Source: an uncultured Collinsella sp. (lineage in GTDB: Bacteria; Actinomycetota; Coriobacteriia; Coriobacteriales; Coriobacteriaceae). From it: a DNA stretch of 14,307 nt. The notes beneath the pieces are model-generated. The model was not told the DNA's origin. It made no database searches and worked only from the letters and a program-made list of their open reading frames with translations. Positions within the stretch are counted from its first letter, which is position 1. Each line of letters starts with the position of its first letter. The position numbers and the translations under genes are program-made. Of this stretch, positions 7,372 to 14,307 are shown piece after piece. The stretch spans positions 1 through 14,307 of the forward strand of contig CABQJJ010000041.1 in assembly GCA_902464485.1 (NCBI GenBank), in the 5' to 3' direction.

Positions 7372-7402
7372 ACATGTTACGAGCGATGTTGCGGTGCCAA
7401 CG

Positions 7403-8530
7403 TTAACGTACGATGGTGGTGTCGGAAGTTAACGGAGCTTTGCCCAATACCAGAATATTCTCGGGCGTGCCGCGAAGCTCGGTGTTGGTGGGGACCACGT
7501 TGTTCTTGTCCAGAATGGCATTCTCAACACGGGCGCCGCTCTTGATGATGCAGCTCTGGTTGATGATTGAGTTGGTCACCGAAGCGCCTTCCTCGACCAC
7601 GACGCCGCGCGACAGAATCGAATTGCGCACGGTGCCCTTGATGATGCAGCCGGCCGAGATGATCGAGTTGCACGCGTGGCTGCCGGTCGCATAGCGCGAA
7701 GGCGGCACGTCGTGAGCCTTGGTCAGGATTGGGCGCTCGGGATCGAAGAGCTGATCGGCCACGGTCTGGTCGAGCAGGTCCATGCTACGGCGATATAGCG
7801 ACCTCTCGCTAAACACGCCCACGACCTCGCCCTTGTACTCGTAGCTGCACACGTCGATGTTGCCAAAGTCGCCCTGGAGCGCCTCGAGCAGGTCCAGATA
7901 GTCGGCGGCCTGGTAGTGGTCGATGATCTCGAGCAGCGTCTCGCGGTTGACGATGCAGCAGTCCATGGAGGCGTTGTCGCCGTACACGACGCCGGCGCTC
8001 ACGCCCGTCAGACGACCGTTCTCGTTAATATCGAGCTTGGTCTCGTCATCAACATTGCGCGTGGCCTTGCAGTACACCACGGTCATCTGGGCACCGGAGT
8101 TCTCGTGCGCCTCGATGATGGTGTTGAGGTCCATGTTAAAGATGATGTTGGTGCCCATCATCACAACATAGGGCTTGTCCGAGCGCTGGAATAGCGACTT
8201 GTTGGAGATGATGTCGCGCAGCAAGAAGCGCATGCCGCCCTTGGTGGTGCCATACGCGTTACCGGGTACCATGAACAGGCCGCCCTTCTTGCGGTCCAGG
8301 CCCCAGTCCTTGCCCGAGCCCACGTGGTCGATCAGCGAACGGTAGTTACCCGGCATGACGACGCCGACGGTCTTGATGCCGGCATTCATCATGTTGGACA
8401 GCGGAAAGTCGATCAGGCGGTAGCGGCCCAAAAACGGAACGGACGCGATGGGGCGGTCCTTGAGCAGGACGCTGCCGTAGGACGAAGAGTAGTTAGCGGT
8501 GATATAACCGATGGCCTTGCGATTGATCAT
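7403..8530 (-). CDS. glgD: GlgD, non-catalytic/regulatory subunit of ADP-glucose pyrophosphorylase
   Basis: A GlgC paralogue that in Firmicutes-type systems pairs with GlgC to form the heteromeric enzyme making ADP-glucose from glucose-1-phosphate and ATP. The start at 8530 (375 residues, MINRKAIGYI) is chosen over the longer frame at 8569: it leaves a 4-nt gap after the glgC stop and is preceded by AAGGGGG at 9-nt spacing, inside the 3' end of glgC. The nucleotidyltransferase fold is clear (RYRLIDFPLSN at 36-46) and a left-handed beta-helix of hexapeptide repeats fills about 285-350. The Gly-rich GGxGxRL nucleotide loop is absent (SSSYGSVLL in its place). The residue aligned with catalytic Asp128 of the neighbouring GlgC is Asn128. 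Both are expected of GlgD and argue for a supporting rather than catalytic subunit. Translation is probably coupled to glgC. Confidence 0.93.
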   Translation of the reverse strand: MINRKAIGYITANYSSSYGSVLLKDRPIASVPFLGRYRLIDFPLSNMMNAGIKTVGVVMPGNYRSLIDHVGSGKDWGLDRKKGGLFMVPGNAYGTTKGGMRFLLRDIISNKSLFQRSDKPYVVMMGTNIIFNMDLNTIIEAHENSGAQMTVVYCKATRNVDDETKLDINENGRLTGVSAGVVYGDNASMDCCIVNRETLLEIIDHYQAADYLDLLEALQGDFGNIDVCSYEYKGEVVGVFSERSLYRRSMDLLDQTVADQLFDPERPILTKAHDVPPSRYATGSHACNSIISAGCIIKGTVRNSILSRGVVVEEGASVTNSIINQSCIIKSGARVENAILDKNNVVPTNTELRGTPENILVLGKAPLTSDTTIVR

Positions 8531-8534
8531 CGGA

Positions 8535-9683
8535 TCATTCCCCCTTCCCGATAACGACGTCATTTCCAACGACGGCCGTATCCTTGGTGGTATCGACAGA
8601 GCCGAGCTTCACGCCCTCTTCGACCGTGGAGTTCTCGCCCAAAATAGCGCGGCAGATGTGCGCGCCGCTCTTAATGTGCGCACCCGGCAGCAGTACGGAG
8701 TCCTCGACCACGGCGCGCTCCTCGATGATGACATCGGTCGAAAGGATCGAGTGACGAGCGGTGCCGTAGATCTTGCAGCCGTTGGAGACCAGGCAGTCGT
8801 CCAGGCGGCCGTCAGGGCCAATGTAGTGCGGCGGACGCGTGGTGATGTTGGACATGATGGGGAAGTGCTTGTCGAACAGATCGAACTCGGGATTGTTGCC
8901 CAGCAGGTCCATAGAGGTCTCGTGGAAGCTGGCGATGGTGCCGACGTCCTTCCAAAAGCCGTGGAACTCGTAGCTGTACAGGCGCTTGTTCTCGCCGAGC
9001 AGCTTGGGGATGATGTCCTTGCCAAAGTCGTGGCTCGAGCGCTGGTCCAGAGCGTCCTCCTCGAGTGCCTCGACCAGCACGTCGGCCGAGAAGATGTAGA
9101 TGCCCATGGACGCGAGGTTCGAATCGGGTTTCTCGGGCTTCTCGGTGAACTTGGTGATGCGGCCGTCCTCGGGGTCGGTGGTCAGGATGCCAAAACGGCT
9201 GGCCTCCTCCCACGGCACGGGCATAACACTCACCGTGAGGTCGGCGTTGTTCTCAATGTGCGTCTTGAGCATTTTGCGGTAGTCCATGCGATACAGGTGA
9301 TCGCCCGAAAGAATCAGGACGTACTTGGGGTCGTTGGCCTTGATGTAGTCGAGGTTCTGCGTAATGGCGTCGGCCGTGCCCGCATACCAGGCGCCGCCGG
9401 TCTGCGTCTCGTACGGCGGCAGGATCGACACACCGCCGTCGCGGCTGTCCAGATCCCACGCCTCGCCGGAGCCCACGTAGGCATGCAGCAGGTAGGGGCG
9501 GTACTGCGTCAGAACACCCACCGTGTCGATGCCCGAGTTGGAGCAGTTGGAGAGCGAAAAGTCGATAATGCGGAACTTGCCACCAAAGCTAACCGCCGGC
9601 TTAGCGATCTTTTGGGTGAGTGCCCCCAATCGACTGCCCTGTCCTCCTGCGAGGAGCATCGCGATGCATTCTTTCTTACTCAT
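8535..9683 (-). CDS. glgC: Glucose-1-phosphate adenylyltransferase, catalytic subunit
   Basis: Makes ADP-glucose and pyrophosphate from ATP and glucose-1-phosphate, the committed step of bacterial glycogen synthesis. The 382-residue protein shows the nucleotide loop AGGQGSRLGALT at 12-23, KPAVSFGGKFRIIDF at 28-42, catalytic Asp128 in SGDHLYRMDY and the substrate-binding FTEKP at 179-183. The C-terminal beta-helix domain with hexapeptide repeats covers about 290-380. Lys25 falls in the position of the E. coli activator-site lysine, but allosteric behaviour cannot be read from sequence. The start is supported by AGAAGGAG about 6 nt upstream. It lies 106 nt after glgP and 4 nt before glgD. Length and motifs are normal for the family. 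Confidence 0.96.
   Translation of the reverse strand: MSKKECIAMLLAGGQGSRLGALTQKIAKPAVSFGGKFRIIDFSLSNCSNSGIDTVGVLTQYRPYLLHAYVGSGEAWDLDSRDGGVSILPPYETQTGGAWYAGTADAITQNLDYIKANDPKYVLILSGDHLYRMDYRKMLKTHIENNADLTVSVMPVPWEEASRFGILTTDPEDGRITKFTEKPEKPDSNLASMGIYIFSADVLVEALEEDALDQRSSHDFGKDIIPKLLGENKRLYSYEFHGFWKDVGTIASFHETSMDLLGNNPEFDLFDKHFPIMSNITTRPPHYIGPDGRLDDCLVSNGCKIYGTARHSILSTDVIIEERAVVEDSVLLPGAHIKSGAHICRAILGENSTVEEGVKLGSVDTTKDTAVVGNDVVIGKGE
8540..8546 (-). promoter_or_regulatory. glgD ribosome-binding site inside the end of glgC
   Basis: AAGGGGG on the minus strand is formed by the last codons of glgC (Gly-Lys-Gly-Glu) and lies 9 nt before the preferred glgD ATG. The glgC stop codon lies between them. 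This arrangement usually couples translation of the second gene to the first, which would help keep the two subunits balanced. Confidence 0.65.
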
Positions 9684-9789
9684 CGATTTCTCCTTCTGTC
9701 ATCGATGTTCCTAAACCCATTAGCGACGGGCGCAGCGCTCGGTCGTGTCCGTCGAGTAATGCCGTGCGGCAAAGGGAGCTCGCGCGCCT

Positions 9790-12216
9790 TTACGCGTGCC
9801 AGATCTCGTCGCGGTACTCGCGAATGGTACGGTCGCTCGAGAACCAGCCGGAGGAGGCGGTGTTGAGCAGTGCCTTGCGGTTCCAGGTCTCCTGGTCGCC
9901 GTAGCTGTTCGTGAGCTTCTCCCAGGCGTCGACGTAGCTGCGGAAATCGGCCATGACCAGGTCGGGGTCGTTGTTGTTCATGAGCTCGTTATAGATGCTC
10001 TCGAAGTTGCCCGAAAGACCCGCAAAGGTGTTGTCCTTGAGCTCGTCCATCACGCGGCCCAGACGCTCGCGGTCGCCGTTGAGGGTATCCCACGCAAAAT
10101 AGCTGTTGGATGCCCAGAGCTGCTCGACCTCGGGGGCGGTCAGACCAAAAATGGCCTCGTTCTCGCGGCCGGCCAGGTCGGCGATCTCGATGTTGGCGCC
10201 GTCGAGGGTGCCCAGCGTAATGGCGCCGTTCATCATGAGCTTCATGTTGGACGTGCCCGAGGCCTCCTTGCCGGCCGTGGAGATCTGCTCCGAGATCTCG
10301 GCGGCGGGGTAGATGAGCTGGGCGTTGCTCACGCGGAAGTTGGGGATAAAGCAGACCTTCATAACCTCGTTGACGCGTGCGTCGTTGTTGATGACCTCGG
10401 CGACGGAGTTAATGAGGCGGATGGTCTCCTTGGCGAAGGTGTAGCTCGAGGCAGCCTTGCCGCTAAAGATAAAGGTCGTCGGCGTCACGTGGAAGTTAGG
10501 GTTGGCGATGCGACGGTTGTAGATGTCCATCACCTTCATGATGTTCATGAGCTGGCGCTTGTAGGCGTGGAAGCGCTTTACCTGAACATCGAAGACGGTG
10601 TTGGGGTCGATGACCAGACCGGTCTCGGCCTTAACGTAGGCGGCCAAGCGCTCCTTGTTGGCGCGCTTGGAGGCACCCACGGCCTTCAGGAACTCGGTGT
10701 CATTTTGGAACTCCTTGAGTTTCTCCAGCTCAAAGGCGTCCTTCAGCCAGCCATCGCCAATGGCCTCGGTCACGAGCTTGGCATAGGTGGGGTTGGCCTC
10801 GGCAAAGAAGCGACGGTGTGAGATACCGTTGGTCTTGTTGTTGAACTTCTCGGGCGTCAGGGCATAGAAGTCCTTGAGCACGATGTTCTTGATAATGTCG
10901 GAGTGGATCTTTGCCACGCCGTTGACACTATGGCTGCAGATTACGGACAGGTTGGCCATGCGAATCTCACCGTCCCACAGAATGGCGGTCTGGCGCAGGC
11001 GCTCCTGCCAGCCCTCCTGCGTGGTGTCGAACGACTCGTGCCAACGACGGCTGATCTCGTCGATGACCTGGTACACGCGGGGGAGGAGCTTGGAGAAAGT
11101 GCCGATGGGCCACTTCTCCAGAGCCTCGGGCAGGATGGTGTGGTTGGTGTAGCTCACGACCTGCGTCACGATGTTCCAGGCGTCATCCCACTCGAGCTTC
11201 TTCTCGTCGATGAGGATACGCATGAGCTCGGGGCCGCACATGGCGGGGTGGGTATCGTTGGTGTGGATGGCCACAAATTGCGGCAGCAGCTCCCAGTTCG
11301 CGCCGTGCTCCTTCTCAAAGGTGTCGAGCAGGCTGTAGATGCCAGCCGAAACAAACAGGTATTCCTGCTTCAGGCGCAGCAGACGGCCGTGCTCACCGGC
11401 GTCGTTGGGGTAGAGGATGGCGCTGATGGCCTCGGCCTCGGCGCGCTCGGCATCGGCCAGGGCATAGTCGCCGCGGTTGAAGGCCTCCAGATCGAAGTGC
11501 TCCTCGACCGGCTCGGCAGCCCATACACGCAGCTTGTTGACGGTCTCGCCGGCATAGCCCACAACGGGGATGTCATAAGGGACGGCCAGGATGTCCTGCG
11601 TGTCCACCGTGCGGTAGAACGTGCGACCGTTCTCCTCAAAGCCCTCGACGCGGCCGCCAAACTTAATGGTTACGGCCTTGTCTTGACGGCGGACCTCCCA
11701 AGGATAGCCATGAGTGAGCCACTCGTCGGTGGCCTCGACCTGGCTGCCGTTGACGATCTCCTGCTTAAACAGGCCGTAGCGGTAGCGCATGCCGTTGCCG
11801 TAGCCGGCAATGCCCTCGGCTGCCATGGAATCCAGGAAGCACGCGGCCAGTCGGCCCAAGCCACCGTTGCCCAGTGCCGGATCGGGCTCCTGGTTCTCGA
11901 TGACGGACAGGTCAAAGCCCATGTCGTCGAGCGCCTCGGCGACCATATCGCGCACGCCAAAGTTGAGCAGGTAGTTGTCGAGCAGGCGGCCGATCAAAAA
12001 CTCGATCGAGAAGTAGTACACGCGCTTTTTGCCCTCGGCGGTGACGCGGGCGTCGCTCTTGGTGGCAACGGTGCGGGCCTTCTCGGCCACGAGCTTGGCT
12101 AGGGCGTTAAAGCGATCGAGGTCGCTGGCGGCCTCGACACTCTTGCCGCTGATGCTCATGACGGCATCGCGATAGAGCTCGGTAAACTCCTGCTTGTTGT
12201 CGAAGATTTTATTCAT
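9790..12216 (-). CDS. glgP: Glycogen/alpha-glucan phosphorylase (GT35)
   Basis: Releases glucose-1-phosphate from the non-reducing ends of alpha-1,4-glucans using inorganic phosphate and a pyridoxal-phosphate cofactor. The full-length protein has 808 residues, typical of the family. Landmarks are the N-terminal RVYYFSIEFLIGR (65-77), ENQEPDPALGNGGLGRLAAC (107-126), NDTHPAM (320-326), KTNGISHRRFF (461-471), VKRFHAYKRQ (546-555) and the cofactor signature EASGTSNMKLMMNGA at 651-665, whose Lys659 should carry pyridoxal phosphate. The start is supported by AAAGGA about 4 nt upstream. It sits between glgB and glgC, 94 and 106 nt away, so a degradative enzyme is embedded in the biosynthetic operon. 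No feature separates a glycogen from a maltodextrin substrate; context favours glycogen. Confidence 0.95.
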   Translation of the reverse strand: MNKIFDNKQEFTELYRDAVMSISGKSVEAASDLDRFNALAKLVAEKARTVATKSDARVTAEGKKRVYYFSIEFLIGRLLDNYLLNFGVRDMVAEALDDMGFDLSVIENQEPDPALGNGGLGRLAACFLDSMAAEGIAGYGNGMRYRYGLFKQEIVNGSQVEATDEWLTHGYPWEVRRQDKAVTIKFGGRVEGFEENGRTFYRTVDTQDILAVPYDIPVVGYAGETVNKLRVWAAEPVEEHFDLEAFNRGDYALADAERAEAEAISAILYPNDAGEHGRLLRLKQEYLFVSAGIYSLLDTFEKEHGANWELLPQFVAIHTNDTHPAMCGPELMRILIDEKKLEWDDAWNIVTQVVSYTNHTILPEALEKWPIGTFSKLLPRVYQVIDEISRRWHESFDTTQEGWQERLRQTAILWDGEIRMANLSVICSHSVNGVAKIHSDIIKNIVLKDFYALTPEKFNNKTNGISHRRFFAEANPTYAKLVTEAIGDGWLKDAFELEKLKEFQNDTEFLKAVGASKRANKERLAAYVKAETGLVIDPNTVFDVQVKRFHAYKRQLMNIMKVMDIYNRRIANPNFHVTPTTFIFSGKAASSYTFAKETIRLINSVAEVINNDARVNEVMKVCFIPNFRVSNAQLIYPAAEISEQISTAGKEASGTSNMKLMMNGAITLGTLDGANIEIADLAGRENEAIFGLTAPEVEQLWASNSYFAWDTLNGDRERLGRVMDELKDNTFAGLSGNFESIYNELMNNNDPDLVMADFRSYVDAWEKLTNSYGDQETWNRKALLNTASSGWFSSDRTIREYRDEIWHA

Positions 12217-12270
12217 ACGTTCCTTTCCCCCGGGGATGTTTCTCCCGGAACGGTTATGACATGTATCCTA

Positions 12271-12285
12271 CGCCCCCGCGGGGCG
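12271..12285 (-). other. Small GC-rich stem-loop between glgB and glgP
   Basis: CGCCCC and GGGGCG form a 6-bp all-GC stem with a 3-nt loop, 25 nt after the glgB stop. No U run follows on the minus strand. It may be a minor processing or pausing element, or chance in GC-rich DNA. Confidence 0.3.
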
Positions 12286-12310
12286 GGTAATTACAGCAGT
12301 AACGCTTTTG

Positions 12311-14307
12311 TTACGCTTTCTTGGCAGGAGCCTTAACAGCAGCTGCCTTAGCTTTGGGAGCAGCCTTTTTGGTGGCTGCTTTTTTGGCCGTGGTGGACTT
12401 GGCCGAAGCCTTGGCAGCGGGCTTGGCAGCCTTCGCCTTAGCTGGAGCCTTCTTAGCAGCCGCGTTCTTGGGCTTCACCGAGGACGTGCACTTGCGCGTC
12501 GCCTTCTTGGGCTCCTCAACCACCGGCGGCTTATAGCTGCTGGGACCGCGGCGCTTAAGCACCACGCCTGCCAGGCCGGGCACCTTCATCTCAATGGAGT
12601 CCATCTGCCCGTTCCAGGGATAGGGCTCGCTCGAGCAGGTGTAGGGCTCCTCACCGGCGTATCCGCTGCCACCGAACTCGGGACGGTCGGAGTCAAAGAT
12701 GACCTCCCAGTCACCCTCGCGCGGCACACCCACGCGGAAGCTCTCGTAGCTCGCCGGGTCAAAGTTGATTAGGATCACCAGGTCGTCATCAACGTCCTCA
12801 CCCTGACGCACAAAGCTCACGATGGACTGCTTGGAGTTGTCCGCGTCAATCCAGGTAAAGCCGTCGTCGGTGTAGCCGCGCTCGTACAGGGCAGGCTCGG
12901 CGGTGTACAAGTGGTTGAGCGCCTTGATAAACGCCTGATGATGACGGTGTGTCTCGTACTCCTCGGTCAGGAACCACTGGATGGACTCGTAGTAGCGCCA
13001 CTCAATAAATTGACCGATCTCGTTGCCCATAAAGTTGAGCTTGGCACCGGGGTGCGTTATCTGGTAGAAGGCGAGCGTGCGCAGGCCGGCAAACTGGCGC
13101 CACCAGTCGCCCGGCATGCGGCCGATCAGCGAGCACTTACCGTGCACGACCTCGTCGTGGCTGAGCGGGCAAATGAAGTTCTCGGTAAAGGCGTACATGA
13201 TGGAGAACGTGAGCAGCCCGTGGTTGCCGGGGCGCCACGGAAAATCGGTCTGCATGTAGTGCAGGGTGTCGTTCATCCAGCCCATGTCCCACTTATAGTG
13301 GAAGCCCAGACCGCCGTCCTGCGGCGGATAGGTCACGAGCGGCCACGCGGTGGACTCCTCGGCCATCATCATCACATCGGGGTAGTGCGCCTCAACGGCG
13401 CAGTTGACCTGGCGGATAAATGCGCTGGCGTCCAGGTCCTCCTCGGTACCGTACTTGTTGAACTTCTTTTGGCCGGGATCGTCAATGCCAAAGTTGAGGT
13501 ACAGCATGCTGGACACGCCGTCCATGCGAATGCCGTCCACGTGGAAGTTCTCGAGCCAGTACAGCACGTTGGAGACTAGGAAGGAGCGGACCTCGCCACG
13601 GGCGAAGTCAAACTTGTGCGTGCCCCAGTTGGGGTGAATCTCGTGCTCAAACAGCATGTGGCCGTTAAAGGTGGCAAGGCCGTGGGAGTCAGCGCAAAAA
13701 CCGCCGGGCACCCAGTCCATGATCACACCAATGCCGGCCTCGTGGCATGCATCGATAAAGTGCATGAGCTGCTGCGGGTTGCCGTAGCGCGACGTGGCGG
13801 CATAGTAGCCGGTCATCTGATAGCCCCAGGAGCCGTCGAAGGGATGCTCCATAAGTGGCATGACCTCGATATGTGTGTAGCCCATGTCGCGCACGTAGTC
13901 CACAAGCTCCACCGACAGGTCATCGTAAGTGTAAAACTCGCCGCGCTGCGCGGGGAAGGGATCCATGGGGCCGGGGTAGTTGCCGTACTCGTCGGGCTCG
14001 CCCTGCGGCGCGTCGCCATGGCGCTTCCACGATCCGATATGCACCTCGTAGATGTTAAGGGGCTGTGACATGTGGTTATGGCCGGCACGGCGCTTGAGCC
14101 ACGCGGCATCGTTCCACTTGTAGCCGTCGAGGGTCCACAGCACGCTGGCGGTACCCGGAGGGCACTCGGCCTTAAAGGCATACGGATCGGCCTTGTAGAG
14201 CTTTTCACCCTCGTTGGTCTCGATGAGATATTTATAGAGCTGACCCTGCTCAGCGCCAGGAATAAAGCCTTCCCAAATAGCGCTCGTATGCACGGGCACC
14301 AGCGGGT
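12311..14307 (-). CDS. glgB: 1,4-alpha-glucan branching enzyme (GH13), N-terminus cut by window edge, with basic C-terminal tail
   Basis: Cuts alpha-1,4 chains and re-attaches them as alpha-1,6 branches during glycogen synthesis. The frame stays open through the right edge, so the N-terminal carbohydrate-binding part is incomplete; GTG at 14299 is only an internal codon. Numbering from it, the GH13 barrel has VMPLMEHPFDGSWGYQ (146-161), nucleophile Asp260 in GIRMDGVSSM, acid/base Glu314 in MAEES and third Asp382 in PLSHDEVVHGK. The C-terminal beta domain ends near 585. Region I reads DWVPGGF where the family normally has DWVP[GA]HF, so the conserved His is Gly200. Residues about 592-662 form a Lys/Ala/Pro-rich tail like that of GlgA. 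It is the first visible gene of the glg operon, 94 nt before glgP, and the operon promoter is presumably outside the window. Confidence 0.94.
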   Translation of the reverse strand, partial: PLVPVHTSAIWEGFIPGAEQGQLYKYLIETNEGEKLYKADPYAFKAECPPGTASVLWTLDGYKWNDAAWLKRRAGHNHMSQPLNIYEVHIGSWKRHGDAPQGEPDEYGNYPGPMDPFPAQRGEFYTYDDLSVELVDYVRDMGYTHIEVMPLMEHPFDGSWGYQMTGYYAATSRYGNPQQLMHFIDACHEAGIGVIMDWVPGGFCADSHGLATFNGHMLFEHEIHPNWGTHKFDFARGEVRSFLVSNVLYWLENFHVDGIRMDGVSSMLYLNFGIDDPGQKKFNKYGTEEDLDASAFIRQVNCAVEAHYPDVMMMAEESTAWPLVTYPPQDGGLGFHYKWDMGWMNDTLHYMQTDFPWRPGNHGLLTFSIMYAFTENFICPLSHDEVVHGKCSLIGRMPGDWWRQFAGLRTLAFYQITHPGAKLNFMGNEIGQFIEWRYYESIQWFLTEEYETHRHHQAFIKALNHLYTAEPALYERGYTDDGFTWIDADNSKQSIVSFVRQGEDVDDDLVILINFDPASYESFRVGVPREGDWEVIFDSDRPEFGGSGYAGEEPYTCSSEPYPWNGQMDSIEMKVPGLAGVVLKRRGPSSYKPPVVEEPKKATRKCTSSVKPKNAAAKKAPAKAKAAKPAAKASAKSTTAKKAATKKAAPKAKAAAVKAPAKKA
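12314..12526 (-). other. DNA encoding the Lys/Ala-rich basic tail of GlgB
   Basis: The last roughly 70 residues of GlgB hold about 21 Lys and 1 Arg against 2 Glu by hand count, with Ala and Pro filling most other positions in AAK, PAK and KKA steps. The segment follows the normal end of the branching-enzyme fold (after LKRRGPSSY). It is shorter than the GlgA tail and lacks its acidic linker, but has the same flavour. Confidence 0.8.

Noticed and set aside
8530..8569. Longer glgD start at 8569 overlapping glgC
   Set aside because: The extra 13 residues have no counterpart in GlgD proteins as I know them, and the start at 8530 has a better ribosome-binding site.
9684..9789. Possible stem CGACGG/CCGTCG (9724-9729 with 9749-9754) in the glgP-glgC gap as a terminator
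   Set aside because: Only 6 bp with a 19-nt loop and no U run; expected by chance in this GC-rich DNA.
8511..12102. Long plus-strand frames opposite glgC and glgP (up to 451 codons)
   Set aside because: All are shadows in GC-rich DNA of genes with intact signature motifs; none has its own supported start.
12217..12310. Promoter for glgP in the glgB-glgP gap
   Set aside because: No pair of -35/-10 boxes with proper spacing could be found by eye, so no call was made.

Overview
The window looks chromosomal, from a high-GC Gram-positive bacterium. The best guess is a Coriobacteriia gut actinobacterium such as Collinsella or a relative. The pointers are the GC-rich coding, a GlgC+GlgD pair, a fused GH13-GH77 debranching/glucanotransferase gene, and Lys/Ala-rich tails on proteins. 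The genus is an inference and no search was run.

Layout: at the left edge, on the plus strand, is the 3' part of an RsmB/NOP-type rRNA cytosine-C5 methyltransferase. It converges on the minus-strand genes across a perfect 14-bp stem that can end transcription from both sides. Everything else is on the minus strand, and in transcription order (right to left) it reads: glgB (branching enzyme, cut by the right edge), glgP (phosphorylase), glgC (ADP-glucose pyrophosphorylase, catalytic), glgD (its degenerate partner), glgA (glycogen synthase), a 219-bp gap with a hairpin and a candidate promoter, the GH13-GH77 fusion, a GNRA-loop terminator-like hairpin, and a small FmdB-type zinc-ribbon gene. 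No tRNA, rRNA, CRISPR array, insertion sequence or phage gene was seen. No gene-free stretch exceeds 300 bases.

How the genes work together: GlgC/GlgD make ADP-glucose, GlgA extends alpha-1,4 chains and GlgB adds alpha-1,6 branches. GlgP removes glucose-1-phosphate from chain ends. The fusion enzyme most likely removes branch stubs (GH13 half) and disproportionates the short maltodextrins left over (GH77 half). Synthesis and breakdown are therefore encoded in one block, with the phosphorylase inside the biosynthetic operon and the debranching fusion apparently under its own promoter.

The most unusual signal is that the two polymer-building enzymes, GlgA and GlgB, both end in long, basic, histone H1-like tails rich in Lys, Ala, Thr and Pro (about 260 and 70 residues). 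The other glycogen enzymes here lack them. This suggests a shared tethering or condensing role, for example on glycogen granules, nucleic acid or polyphosphate, which is not part of the textbook glycogen pathway.
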